This document shows, in pieces, positions 24,293-33,128 of a DNA stretch of 64,000 nt (positions are counted from its first letter, which is position 1; each line of letters starts with the position of its first letter). The stretch is from Moheibacter stercoris. Lineage in GTDB: Bacteria; Bacteroidota; Bacteroidia; Flavobacteriales; Weeksellaceae. The stretch lies in contig NZ_JBEPMO010000007.1 in NCBI RefSeq assembly GCF_040545805.1, positions 1-64,000 on the forward strand, read 5' to 3'. Made by a program: the position numbers and the translations under genes. The notes under the pieces were generated by a model. That model was not told where the DNA came from, did no database searches, and was given only the letters and a program-made list of their open reading frames with translations.

Positions 24293-26164
24293 TTAAATTT
24301 TTTTTAATAATAATGTTTTGCTTCCGGCCAAATTAACTTTTTCAAAGAAAGATTTTACATCTAGATACTTATCGGTTACAATATAATCTTTTAAATAAAA
24401 CTCATATTGCACAATCAAATTATCTTCTTGTTGTGATGTGGTTTGATTGTAAATAAATTGTTTGGTTTCTGTTTGATAAACCTGGTTAAAATCGGCAGGG
24501 ATTTCAACTTTGTATCCATCTGGAATCTTTACAATTACATCGGTTTTATAGTAAAACGGAAAATCAAATTCCAAATATCGATCGCGTTCTAATTCTGTAA
24601 AGGTATACTTTGAAATGATTTTTTTAAGCGGATTTTCAATTAGTATAAATTCAGGTTCAATCAAAGATTCCGAAGAATGTTGTGTTTTATCAATACGATA
24701 ATTTTTTTCGTCAAGATTTCTATTTTCCTTTTTGATTTCATTTAATTTCAAATCCATAGAATGAACAACTTCTGACGAATTAGAATTCTCAGATAGGTTT
24801 TCTTTGAAATAACCATTTCGTTTATCGGTACGGATCAAATTCCATTTCCCATTATGAAAAATGAAATTTTGTAAGGATAAGTTTTCTGAAATTTGTTGTT
24901 TCAAACTTATAAAGCTTTCATCAAAGGGTTGTAATGCAACAGCATAATAGTTGTAAATGTCTTTGGGCGCGTATCCTAAATCACCATTCATACGAGCAGC
25001 ATCGATAAGATATGTCGCACCATTTTTAAGTGTAACAAGATTGACTAGCATATTGAAACTTCCCAAATACGGATATCCAGTTAAAATTCTTCCATTGCTG
25101 CGATTGCTGAGTAAAATAAGCTCCGATGTAAATCCACTATTGGTTAAAATGGCTTGTAACAAAAGATTTAAATCTGCTTGATTGCCAAGTTTTTCTTTTT
25201 GCAATTGTCGGTTGTTTAGTTTTGGAGAAATGCCAATGAATGAATTCCATCTATAATTGGATTTAAAATACTGGTAAATGTTTTCTAAATTTTCCAATTC
25301 TGAATTGCCTTTTGGAATTTGATTGGCAATTTCTTTCCCAATTCCATTATTGAGATATTCTTGGAAATAATTGAATTGATTTTGTTTTAATTCTTTCCAA
25401 GTAGTTATTGTGTTCAATGACGAATTTATGCTAGAATAGGACGAACCGTTTAACTGAAAAATGATTCTTTCAGCCATGTCTTCTGCATTGTGCAGATAGT
25501 CTATTTTACCATAGCTTGGAAGATTTTTTAAGAACCATGAATTAACTTCAGAACGAGTATTGAGTTTGGGTTGATGGATGATTTTATCTCCAATGGCAAT
25601 AAAATTATAATTCAATTGCATTTTATTTTCAATAGAAAAATGACTAAATAGAGTTGGGTATTCATGTTGAAATTGCCAAGCATCAATATGATGGATATTT
25701 TGGTCTACAATCTTGTATTCGTATTCCAGTATGGAACCAACTTTTACATTGGGGAAAGCAAACCTTTTGGCATGATAATATTCGTTTACCTGGACATCGA
25801 AGATTGAATTTTTGTCAACTGTACTTATTTCGGGTTTTCCATTGACTATATTTAGGGTCTGTGCTTTTAAGTTGGAGATGTTTTCGATGTTTTTAAAGGA
25901 ATAATACTTCAATTCCTGATTGGCGAAATCCAAACCTTTATCGGTTAAAATTTTAACTCTACGGTAGACATGATTTTGAAAGGTTCCCCCAATGATGGCA
26001 TTTCCTTTTTCGTAAAGTATAACAACATCTGCATCTTTTTCAAATTCAACAGAACTTAATTGTATTTCTTCTTGGGAAATTTCGCCCCATTTTACTTTTA
26101 GGATGGATTGCGAATAAGATTGGATGAAAATAAGTGTAAGGATTAGGGAAAAGCAATAGTTCAT
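24293..26164 (-). CDS. DUF3857 protein with degenerate transglutaminase-like domain (paralogue 2)
   Basis: 623 residues, same architecture as the gene at 22397-24286: signal peptide, DUF3857 domain, transglutaminase-like core, C-terminal β domain with 'YKTDVIVKIPDGYKVEIPADFNQVYQ'. The nucleophile segment is 'KLGNQADLNLLLQAILTNSGF', Gln in place of Cys, and the His region is 'SFNMLVNLVTL'. The two genes are clearly a tandem duplication that has since diverged. It begins 1 nt after the kinase-like gene upstream, so the three form one operon. Role unknown. Confidence 0.85.
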   Translation of the reverse strand: MNYCFSLILTLIFIQSYSQSILKVKWGEISQEEIQLSSVEFEKDADVVILYEKGNAIIGGTFQNHVYRRVKILTDKGLDFANQELKYYSFKNIENISNLKAQTLNIVNGKPEISTVDKNSIFDVQVNEYYHAKRFAFPNVKVGSILEYEYKIVDQNIHHIDAWQFQHEYPTLFSHFSIENKMQLNYNFIAIGDKIIHQPKLNTRSEVNSWFLKNLPSYGKIDYLHNAEDMAERIIFQLNGSSYSSINSSLNTITTWKELKQNQFNYFQEYLNNGIGKEIANQIPKGNSELENLENIYQYFKSNYRWNSFIGISPKLNNRQLQKEKLGNQADLNLLLQAILTNSGFTSELILLSNRSNGRILTGYPYLGSFNMLVNLVTLKNGATYLIDAARMNGDLGYAPKDIYNYYAVALQPFDESFISLKQQISENLSLQNFIFHNGKWNLIRTDKRNGYFKENLSENSNSSEVVHSMDLKLNEIKKENRNLDEKNYRIDKTQHSSESLIEPEFILIENPLKKIISKYTFTELERDRYLEFDFPFYYKTDVIVKIPDGYKVEIPADFNQVYQTETKQFIYNQTTSQQEDNLIVQYEFYLKDYIVTDKYLDVKSFFEKVNLAGSKTLLLKKI

Positions 26165-26165
26165 T

Positions 26166-26930
26166 TTATTTAAATACAGATTTTAATTTTTGCTTGGCGC
26201 GCAGCTTACGATGATATTTTTCTTGAAATTTTGACGTATAACCCCATAATAGATCGGTTAATTTTTGTGGATTTTCACCAATTAATTGAGCATATTCGTC
26301 ACACATGATTTCCACCATTTCTTTTTTGGGTGTCAATCTTGATAAATTTTTCATGCGAAGATCTAGACTCATGGAATCGTGGAAATTCATTCGGTTTAAA
26401 TCTACTAAAAAGAATTCATATTGACCATTGCCCAAATTTTTAATCAAAGTATTTCCTGGCGAATGATCTTTGAATTCAATTCCAGCTTCATGCATTTTGT
26501 AGGAAAATCGGGTGAATTGTCGCAAAATAGATTCCTCATCTGGATAATCTTTCACTTCCACCAATTCACGAAAAGTTAAATCGTAAGGCTGATGAATGCT
26601 AGCGTAAAAACTTCTTTGCAAACTTAAACTTCCATAATTTTCCTGGTAAGCAATTGGCGTAGGCGTACCGATTCCTTTGCTCAATAAAATAGTCGCAAAT
26701 TCGTATGAACGTCTCGCTTTGGATTTTCTGAAATAGCGATAGACAAATTGATTGAGCTTATTGGGGATTTTAAACGATTTGACATTCATCTTTTCATTGC
26801 CAATCTCAAATAGCTTGATGGTATTTCGTTCTCCCTTGATAAAAGTTTCTCCTTTGGCATCAAAAGATTGAAAAGAATCTCGAATTTCTTTTTCGTATTG
26901 GGCAAATTCAGGGTTTATTTGAAATGTCAT
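26166..26930 (-). CDS. Lipopolysaccharide (Kdo/WaaP-type) kinase family protein
   Basis: 254 residues, small protein-kinase-like fold. Residues 'ARRSYEFATILLSKGIGTPTPIAYQE' correspond to the N-lobe helix and hinge. 'GIEFKDHSPGNTLI' holds the catalytic Asp and the metal-binding Asn, and 'EFFLVDLNRM' the DFG-equivalent Asp. Such enzymes phosphorylate Kdo or heptose of the LPS inner core on the cytosolic face. It is the first gene of an operon with two DUF3857 genes and is divergent from glycosyltransferase-type genes, which fits a role in surface glycolipid. Confidence 0.83.
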   Translation of the reverse strand: MTFQINPEFAQYEKEIRDSFQSFDAKGETFIKGERNTIKLFEIGNEKMNVKSFKIPNKLNQFVYRYFRKSKARRSYEFATILLSKGIGTPTPIAYQENYGSLSLQRSFYASIHQPYDLTFRELVEVKDYPDEESILRQFTRFSYKMHEAGIEFKDHSPGNTLIKNLGNGQYEFFLVDLNRMNFHDSMSLDLRMKNLSRLTPKKEMVEIMCDEYAQLIGENPQKLTDLLWGYTSKFQEKYHRKLRAKQKLKSVFK

Positions 26931-26976
26931 TCGTTGAATTTGGGCAAAAATAGTGAAAGTTAGACATTTAATTCAC

Positions 26977-26984
26977 TAATTTTG
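26977..26984 (+). promoter_or_regulatory. -7 box of the DUF5672 gene
   Basis: TAATTTTG matches TAnnTTTG, 27 nt before ATG 27012. An in-frame TTG at 26982 lies inside this box, so it is not the start. Confidence 0.5.
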
Positions 26985-27011
26985 TTCGAAGTTAATCTCA
27001 TAAAAATTTTC

Positions 27012-27779
27012 ATGAATTCTGTCAAAATTGTCGTTCCTATTTATAAATCTGATTTAGATGATTTTGAACAAAAAAGTCTTCAACGTTCGGTTGAGGTTTT
27101 GAAAAATTTTCATTTTTCAATCATTTGTCCAGAAGGTCTTGATATTTCGAAAATTGAACCTTATTTTCAACAAACCAATTGGGAAATCAAACGATTGGAT
27201 CCATTGTATTTCAAGGGAATTGAAGGTTATAATCGATTGATGTTATCTGAAGATTTTTACAAGGAATTTTTAGATGTCGACTATATTTTGATTTGTCAAA
27301 CAGATGTATATGTTTTTCGAGATGAATTGACCTATTGGTGCCAGAAAAATTATGATTACATCGGCGCTCCATGGATTGCTTCACCACAAAATTCCTGGAA
27401 CAAGATGATGTTGAAAATTCGAAATGCATTCAATTCCAAAAAGAAATCAGATCATCATTTTTTCAAAGTTGGAAATGGCGGATTTTCCTTACGAAAAGTG
27501 CAAACCATGTTTCGAATTGTAACGGAATTGAAGCCAGAAATCGAAAAAATGTTGGTTACCCGAGACGAACTGAAATTCTACCAGGAAGATGTGTTCATTT
27601 CTTTGTATGCTCCAAGATTTTTTCCAGAAATGAAAATTCCAGATTACAAAGAAGCGGTAGATTTTTGTATCGATCGAAAACCGCATATAGCTTTTAAAAT
27701 CAATGGAAACAAATTGCCTTTTGCCTGTCACGGATTTAACAAACCCAAAGTAAAAGCGTTTTGGGAATCAAAAATTTAA
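27012..27779 (+). CDS. DUF5672 family protein (glycosyltransferase-like)
   Basis: 255 residues. The family has a GT-A-like organisation: an N-terminal strand 'VKIVVPIYKSDLDDFEQKSLQRSVEVLKNF', then 'FLDVDYILICQTDVYVF' with a DxD-like Asp pair, 'YDYIGAPWI' and 'KVGNGGFSLRKV', and a downstream 'YQEDVFISLY' acidic motif. These blocks are typical of DUF5672 proteins in glycan loci. Donor and acceptor are unknown. Start ATG 27012 follows the promoter box. Its 3' end overlaps the convergent GT4 gene by 4 nt. Confidence 0.83.
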   Translation: MNSVKIVVPIYKSDLDDFEQKSLQRSVEVLKNFHFSIICPEGLDISKIEPYFQQTNWEIKRLDPLYFKGIEGYNRLMLSEDFYKEFLDVDYILICQTDVYVFRDELTYWCQKNYDYIGAPWIASPQNSWNKMMLKIRNAFNSKKKSDHHFFKVGNGGFSLRKVQTMFRIVTELKPEIEKMLVTRDELKFYQEDVFISLYAPRFFPEMKIPDYKEAVDFCIDRKPHIAFKINGNKLPFACHGFNKPKVKAFWESKI

Positions 27780-28840
27780 TCCTCTAAAATCGCTTTCCAT
27801 CGCTGGCTAATTTTTTCCAATTCGTATTCTTTTGCAGCTTTTATTGCGTTGTTTTTTATTTCGACTGAATAAGATTTCGGAGTCAAATTGCTCAAAAATT
27901 CAATCATTTGGTTTTCTTCAACTAAATATCCAGAATTGTTATGTTCTATAATTTCTTTTGGACCTGTGTGCAAAGTTGCGATTGGAATCGCACCACAAGC
28001 CATTGCTTCGATAAGCACCATCCCAAATAATTCTTCCCATTTGCCCGATTTTTTGGAATTCAACACGAGATAATGCGATTGTCCAAACTGTTTGGCGAGT
28101 TCATCGGGATTGGAAATTTGTCCTAAAAACTGAATGTTGGAATGCTTTTGGGCATATTGCTCGACCAAAGATTTTAACTTTCCTTTGCCCGCGATTTTCA
28201 AATTTTTATCGGGATTTTCTGCGAAAAATTTTAATAATTCATTCAAACCTTTAGAAGGGATCAAACGTCCCGCGTACATAAATTCTAAGGTTGATTCAGA
28301 ACTTTGCTGGCTTTTGTTGGAATTGAAATGTTTGGAATTCAACGAATGATACACCACAGAAATTTTCTCTGGACTTAATTCATAATTTTTCAACAATTCA
28401 TCTTTGGTTTTGCTTGAAACGGCGAATATATGTTGGGATTTTTTTTCAATAAATTCTTTCCAAACCTCGGTTAATTCTGGAGTTTGGTGTTTTGTGTTGG
28501 GAACAAAACTTCCATCCCAATTGGTCCAAGAGGTATGGTAATATACTTGGTGATTCTCCAGTTTTTTCAGAAGTCCAGGCAATTTATAATCATAAGGCGC
28601 TATTCCTAAAACGACTTTCCAATTTTTGTTTTGAGGCAAACTTTTCAAAAATTTAGCATTGACAAGTTGTTTGCGAAACAATTTAAAATTGAATTTTAGG
28701 ATACTTTTAAAAAGGGTACTTTCAACAGAAAATTCGCGGTATCGTACCTCATAACCATTTTGTTGGCAAAATTCTTCAAGACCCGTATAATGACTGTTTG
28801 CTCCCGATTTATGGAGTACGTATATAATTTTATTTTCCAT
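27776..28840 (-). CDS. Glycosyltransferase family 4 protein
   Basis: 354 residues, GT-B fold. The C-terminal half has 'EFMYAGRLIPSKGLNELLKFFAENPDKNLKIAGKGKL' and the donor-binding E-x7-E segment 'ELFGMVLIEAMACGAIPIATLHTGPKEII', typical of retaining GT4 enzymes. The N-terminal acceptor half is shorter and has 'SGANSHYTGLEEFCQQNGYEV'. It likely adds a sugar in LPS or exopolysaccharide synthesis. It is convergent with the DUF5672 gene and divergent from another glycosyltransferase-like gene. Confidence 0.88.
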   Translation of the reverse strand: MENKIIYVLHKSGANSHYTGLEEFCQQNGYEVRYREFSVESTLFKSILKFNFKLFRKQLVNAKFLKSLPQNKNWKVVLGIAPYDYKLPGLLKKLENHQVYYHTSWTNWDGSFVPNTKHQTPELTEVWKEFIEKKSQHIFAVSSKTKDELLKNYELSPEKISVVYHSLNSKHFNSNKSQQSSESTLEFMYAGRLIPSKGLNELLKFFAENPDKNLKIAGKGKLKSLVEQYAQKHSNIQFLGQISNPDELAKQFGQSHYLVLNSKKSGKWEELFGMVLIEAMACGAIPIATLHTGPKEIIEHNNSGYLVEENQMIEFLSNLTPKSYSVEIKNNAIKAAKEYELEKISQRWKAILED

Positions 28841-28899
28841 TCTTTCACAAATGTCTTATTTTTATCTTGTAATGCAATTATTTTTAAACTCAAACCTAA

Positions 28900-29934
28900 A
28901 TGGCTAAAGTCGCTATTATTGAAGTAGCGACATTTCATGATGAATGTTTATACAGCCAACTTTTATTTTTTGCCAACTCGGAACACGAAACGTTTTTAAT
29001 TTGTAATGAAAAAATCAAAGATCGCGTAAAGGATTATCCTGCAGATCATTTTTTGTTTTTGGATTTTTCTGAAAAGAAAAATAAATACAAAAATTGGTTT
29101 AAAATACGGCGATTTGTCAAGCAACAAAAAATTACAAAAGTTGTCTTCAATACCGCCGAAAGCAATATTTTTAAATTGATTCTATTACCTTTTCCTCGTA
29201 AGACGGAATTAACTGGTATCATTCACAATACACAAAAAGTCAAGCAGAAATTTAAGAACAAACTCATTGCGAGAAGATTGCATAAAATTTTGGTTTTGTC
29301 TGAATTTATTGAAGAGGTGGTGAGAAAAGAAAGAATTTTCAACAAAAAACTTTCTCATTTTTATCCGATTTATTTTCCAAAACCTGAAATAATTGAACCC
29401 AAAAAAGAGGGAGAAGTTTGGATTTCCATTCCTGGAATTATTGATTTTAATAAACGCGATTACAATGCATTGTTGAAACTTGAAATTCCAAAACACATTA
29501 AATTTATCATCTTGGGTAGGCCTGTTGGAAATCAGGCTTTTGAATTTTTAGAGAAATTGAAATCGCACGCAAATTCTGAGCAATTTATATGGTTTGAGGA
29601 ATTCGTTGACAATGCTAGCTTCCAAAATTACATCAGCCAAACCGATTATATTTTGCCATTGATTCATCCCAATATTGAGCATTTTGAGAATTTCTTGAAA
29701 TACAAGATTAGTGGAAGCTATAATTTAGGATTTGGGTATCAAAAGAAATTATTGATGGAAAAAAGTTTTCAAGACCTCAAGGAATTTCGGAAGAATTGTC
29801 TTTTCTATGAGTTTACTAATTTTGTCAAAATATTCGAACAGATAGAACATGATGTGGACAAATTTGAAGAATTGCCAGAATTTGAATTTGAAACACAAAA
29901 ATCGAATTATTTAACTTTTATTTTCAAAAACTAA
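28900..29934 (+). CDS. Glycosyltransferase-like protein of GT-B appearance
   Basis: 344 residues. It opens with 'MAKVAIIEVATFHDECLYSQLLFF', has 'TELTGIIHNTQKV' and 'KILVLSEFIEEVV' like the acceptor domain of GT-B enzymes, and 'WISIPGIIDFNKRDYNALLKLEI...KFIILGRPVGNQAFEFLEKL' like their second Rossmann domain. The C-terminal part 'YILPLIHPNIEHFENFLKYKISGSYNLGFGYQKKLLM' recalls donor-site loops but lacks a clear E-x7-E. Family assignment is uncertain. It ends 3 nt before tsaC, so the two may be co-transcribed. Confidence 0.65.
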   Translation: MAKVAIIEVATFHDECLYSQLLFFANSEHETFLICNEKIKDRVKDYPADHFLFLDFSEKKNKYKNWFKIRRFVKQQKITKVVFNTAESNIFKLILLPFPRKTELTGIIHNTQKVKQKFKNKLIARRLHKILVLSEFIEEVVRKERIFNKKLSHFYPIYFPKPEIIEPKKEGEVWISIPGIIDFNKRDYNALLKLEIPKHIKFIILGRPVGNQAFEFLEKLKSHANSEQFIWFEEFVDNASFQNYISQTDYILPLIHPNIEHFENFLKYKISGSYNLGFGYQKKLLMEKSFQDLKEFRKNCLFYEFTNFVKIFEQIEHDVDKFEELPEFEFETQKSNYLTFIFKN

Positions 29935-29937
29935 AAA

Positions 29938-30471
29938 ATGGAGGAGATCGCAAATAAAATCTTTTTATACCCAACTGATACCACATTTGGAATAGGGTGT
30001 AGCGCGAATGATGTGGAAAGTATTCGTCGAATTTTCGACTTGAAAAAACGAGCAGAGTCTAAATCTTTGATCATTTTGGTCGATACACCTGCGAGGTTGC
30101 AAAGCATTGTGGACGTTCCAGAATTGGCCTGGGACATTATGGATTTGTCAGAAAAACCCGTAACAATTGTCTACGATGATCCTAAAAATTTACCCCAAGA
30201 ATTGATTGCGGAAGATGGTACAATTGCGATTCGTTTGACCGATGATTTAGGATGTAAAAAAATTATTGGCAAATTAAAAGCACCGATTGTCTCAACTTCT
30301 GCCAATATTTCGGGAGAACCAACGCCGAGTTCCTTTGAGGAAATTTCGGAAGAAATTATAAATGGTGTCGATTATATTTTTCCAGAAACGAAAACATTTC
30401 ATCCTAAATTTTCTGGATCCTCTGTCATCAAACTTTCAAAAGATGGCGTTGTGAAAGTATTGCGTGAATAA
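29938..30471 (+). CDS. Threonylcarbamoyl-AMP synthase-like protein (TsaC/YrdC family)
   Basis: 177 residues, single YrdC domain. The conserved 'YPTDTTFGIGCSANDVESIRRIFDLKKR', 'LIILVD' and 'APIVSTSANISGEPTPSSFEEI' blocks are present, with Lys/Arg residues that bind tRNA and ATP phosphates. The enzyme makes threonylcarbamoyl-adenylate from threonine, bicarbonate and ATP for the t6A37 modification of tRNAs reading ANN codons. A YciO-like paralogue role cannot be excluded from one sequence. It starts 3 nt after the glycosyltransferase-like gene. Confidence 0.88.
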   Translation: MEEIANKIFLYPTDTTFGIGCSANDVESIRRIFDLKKRAESKSLIILVDTPARLQSIVDVPELAWDIMDLSEKPVTIVYDDPKNLPQELIAEDGTIAIRLTDDLGCKKIIGKLKAPIVSTSANISGEPTPSSFEEISEEIINGVDYIFPETKTFHPKFSGSSVIKLSKDGVVKVLRE

Positions 30472-30539
30472 TATGTGAAAATTCCCCAAAACTTAGATTA
30501 TTTTGAATAGAATTTTGGGGATTAAAATTATCATATGCT

Positions 30540-30547
30540 TACATTTG
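30540..30547 (+). promoter_or_regulatory. -7 box of cca
   Basis: TACATTTG matches TAnnTTTG and ends 4 nt before the ATG. A TTTG (30514-30517) lies 22 nt upstream, one base longer than the usual spacing. It predicts a nearly leaderless mRNA. Confidence 0.55.
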
Positions 30548-30551
30548 CACC

Positions 30552-31985
30552 ATGAATCTGGAAGGTGCTATAAAACATCCTATTTTTCAATTGGTTAGCG
30601 AGTCCGCTCAAGAATTACAACAAGATGTGTATGTTGTTGGAGGTTTTGTGCGTGATTATTTATTGGATCGAAATCAAAAAAAGGATATCGATTTTGTGAC
30701 TGTTGGAAGTGGGATTAATTTGGCAACAAACGTTCATGGTAAGGTGAAGTCAGCTTCAAAACTTTCGGTTTTCAAACGATTTGGAACCGCGATGTTCAAG
30801 ATGAATGATTTGGAACTTGAATTTGTTGGAGCACGCAAAGAAAGTTATTCCGAAGATAGCCGAAAACCCTATGTGGAAGACGGAACCTTGGATGATGACC
30901 AAAAAAGAAGAGATTTTACCATCAATGCGATGGCGATTTCTTTGAATCAAGGGGACTATGGCGAATTGGTTGATCCTTTTGGAGGCATTCAGGATTTAGA
31001 ACAAAAGATCATCAGAACACCATTGGATCCAGATATTACGTATTCTGACGATCCTTTGCGTATGATGCGAGCGATTCGTTTTGCAGCACAGTTGCAGTTT
31101 GAAATTGAAGAAGAATCCTTTCAATCCATTATCCGAAATGCAGAAAGAATTTTAATTGTTTCGCAAGAACGTGTCATGGATGAATTCCAAAAAATCATGC
31201 AAACAGACAAACCTTCCATTGGGTTGAAACTGTTGGATGATGCGGGATTGATGCAATATATTTTGCCAGAATTGGTCGCTTTAAAAGGAATTGAAGAAGT
31301 AGAAGGGCAGAAGCATAAAGATAATTTCTATCATACTTTGGAAGTTGTGGACAATATTGCTCCTCATACTGACAATATTTGGTTAAGATGGGCCGCCTTG
31401 TTGCATGATATAGGAAAAGCACCAACCAAACGATACGATAAAACCATTGGTTGGACTTTTCATTCGCATGAATTTGTCGGGGCTAAAATGGCCTTTAAAT
31501 TGTTCAAAAGACAAAAATTGCCATTGGGAGCGCCTTTGAAATATGTTCAAAAAATTGTGAAATTGAGTTCAAGACCCATTTCTTTGATTGATGAACACGT
31601 TACGGATTCTGCTTTGAGAAGATTGTTATTTGAGGCTGGAGAGGATTTTGACGATTTGATTACGCTTTGTAAAGCAGATATTACCACCAAGAACGAACGC
31701 AAACAACGAAAGTTTAAAGAAAATTTTCAAGTTGTTGAGCAAAAAATAAAAGAAGTTGAAGAACGTGATCGGGTAAGAAATTTTCAACCTCCAATTTCGG
31801 GTGAAGAGATTATGGAAACCTTTGGTTTACAGCCATGTAAAGAGATTGGAATAATCAAAATGAGCATAAAAGAAGCTATTTTGGAAGGAGAAATTGAAAA
31901 TAATTACGAATCTGCGTTAAAGTATATGTTAGAATTAGGAAAAAAATTATATTTGGTACCAAAATTAAAGAACAGTGATTTATAA
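30552..31985 (+). CDS. cca: CCA-adding tRNA nucleotidyltransferase with HD domain
   Basis: 477 residues. The nucleotidyltransferase motif 'DVYVVGGFVRDYLLDRNQKKDIDFVTVG' gives the GG and DxD catalytic residues. 'RRDFTINAMAISL' and 'DPLRMMRAIRFAAQL' form the nucleotide-specificity and RNA-binding parts. An HD domain follows ('WAALLHDIGKAPTK' at about 280). The enzyme builds or repairs the 3' CCA of tRNAs. That suits this genome, since the two tRNA-Glu genes here lack an encoded CCA. Its last 11 nt overlap the next gene. Confidence 0.94.
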   Translation: MNLEGAIKHPIFQLVSESAQELQQDVYVVGGFVRDYLLDRNQKKDIDFVTVGSGINLATNVHGKVKSASKLSVFKRFGTAMFKMNDLELEFVGARKESYSEDSRKPYVEDGTLDDDQKRRDFTINAMAISLNQGDYGELVDPFGGIQDLEQKIIRTPLDPDITYSDDPLRMMRAIRFAAQLQFEIEEESFQSIIRNAERILIVSQERVMDEFQKIMQTDKPSIGLKLLDDAGLMQYILPELVALKGIEEVEGQKHKDNFYHTLEVVDNIAPHTDNIWLRWAALLHDIGKAPTKRYDKTIGWTFHSHEFVGAKMAFKLFKRQKLPLGAPLKYVQKIVKLSSRPISLIDEHVTDSALRRLLFEAGEDFDDLITLCKADITTKNERKQRKFKENFQVVEQKIKEVEERDRVRNFQPPISGEEIMETFGLQPCKEIGIIKMSIKEAILEGEIENNYESALKYMLELGKKLYLVPKLKNSDL

Positions 31986-32496
31986 AATTCGTGTAATTCT
32001 CGACACAAAAGAAGATGTTTTTAGGGATATAGAGGTTCGTGATAAGCAGACGTTATTTACACTCTATAAGGGCATAATGAGTGCATTTAGCTTACAAGGT
32101 GAAGAATTGGCTTCATTTTACGAGTCTGATGAAGGATGGACGCAAGGGAGAGAAATTCCATTGGAAAGTATGGACGAGTCAAACGAAGACAACACCATGG
32201 CTGACTATCATATTTATGAAGTGTTGCCAGAGGTTGGATCTCGTATGATTTTTGTTTATGACTATTTGGATATGTGGACTTTCTCGGTTGAAGTTATTTC
32301 GATTGAAGACAAGAAAGCTGTTTTGAATTATCCATTAACGGTTTATCGTTTTGGAGCAATGCCATTAAAAGCACCAAAAAGAAACAATGATATCATCAAT
32401 TTAGATGAAGATGAGCCTTTGACATTGGATGATGATGCTGAGGCAGGATTTGATGATTTGGATATTGATTCTGATATTGATATAGAAGATTTCTAA
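31975..32496 (+). CDS. pRiA4b ORF-3-like protein with acidic tail
   Basis: 173 residues from a GTG start. The body 'YKIRVILDTKEDVFRDIEVRDKQTLFTLYKGIMSAF...SFYESDEGW' and 'DYHIYEVLPEVGSRMIFVYDYLDMWTFSVEVISIE' matches the plasmid pRiA4b ORF-3/IS1096 passenger-like fold. The final 40 residues are very acidic (DEDEPLTLDDDAEAGFDDLD...). The GTG overlaps the end of cca by 11 nt, implying translational coupling. Function is unknown; in this clade it is a housekeeping neighbour rather than a mobile-element gene. Confidence 0.82.
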   Translation: MIYKIRVILDTKEDVFRDIEVRDKQTLFTLYKGIMSAFSLQGEELASFYESDEGWTQGREIPLESMDESNEDNTMADYHIYEVLPEVGSRMIFVYDYLDMWTFSVEVISIEDKKAVLNYPLTVYRFGAMPLKAPKRNNDIINLDEDEPLTLDDDAEAGFDDLDIDSDIDIEDF

Positions 32497-32514
32497 AGCA
32501 ATCTTACAATACTT

Positions 32515-32544
32515 AAAAAAGGCAACTCTAGAGTTGCCTTTTTT
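32515..32544. terminator. Bidirectional terminator after the cca operon
   Basis: A perfect 30-bp palindrome centred on CTCTAGAG, GC-rich in the middle (GGCAACTC) with A6/T6 arms. It serves the plus-strand operon and the minus-strand DUF922-like gene, whose stop codon touches it. Confidence 0.85.
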
Positions 32545-33074
32545 TATTTTGCATATGCCTTATAAAGATTCAATGAATCTGAAATGTCTTTTTTCATAAT
32601 CTTAATCAAATGAGGTTGATCTTCCAGCATCACAAATTTTGAATTGTTTTTCTGCTTGGCTGACTGACTCATTTTGGTAATTCGATCTAAATAAGCTTGA
32701 CGATCTTTAACTCCTTTTTTGTTCATGTTCTCCATCTCTTTGCGGATTTTACGAACAGTTAATTCCGATTGATCAAATTTGATTTGTTGGATGTCTAGAA
32801 TTTCTTGTTTTTTTACTTTGATCCATGAACTGTTCCGATCGACATAATTGAAAATCGTAATTTTTGGAACGGATCCTTGTGCTTGTGAAGTTTGATAAGA
32901 AATCAAGGTTGACAAGTTTACACTTGCGCCTGTCGCAATATTGCTTGGAATTTTTCCTTTAAAATCATTGAATGATAACTTTTTTTCATTTGACCATTCA
33001 AAATAGTCTTGGTTGATAAAGGCAAACGATATGCCCATTATCATCAATAAGACAAGAGAAAATAATTTATTCAT
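32544..33074 (-). CDS. Secreted DUF922-like protein with degraded metal site
   Basis: 176 residues with a signal peptide (about 1-18). 'FEWSNEKKLSFNDFKGKIPSNIATGASVNLSTLISYQTS' matches the start of DUF922, a putative zinc-peptidase family ('WS..r.LtW.DFkG'). Family members continue with an HExxHFD helix. Here the aligned helix is 'ILDIQQIKFDQSELTVRKIRKEM', so both His and the Glu are lost while FD and the helix pattern remain. It is probably an inactive relative. The lysine-rich C-terminal part is predicted helical. Located in the periplasm or outside the cell; role unknown. Confidence 0.7.
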   Translation of the reverse strand: MNKLFSLVLLMIMGISFAFINQDYFEWSNEKKLSFNDFKGKIPSNIATGASVNLSTLISYQTSQAQGSVPKITIFNYVDRNSSWIKVKKQEILDIQQIKFDQSELTVRKIRKEMENMNKKGVKDRQAYLDRITKMSQSAKQKNNSKFVMLEDQPHLIKIMKKDISDSLNLYKAYAK

Positions 33075-33128
33075 GTAAGTTAAAAAGTTGAATTAGTACT
33101 TTAATAACTTAAAAATAAACATTTTATT

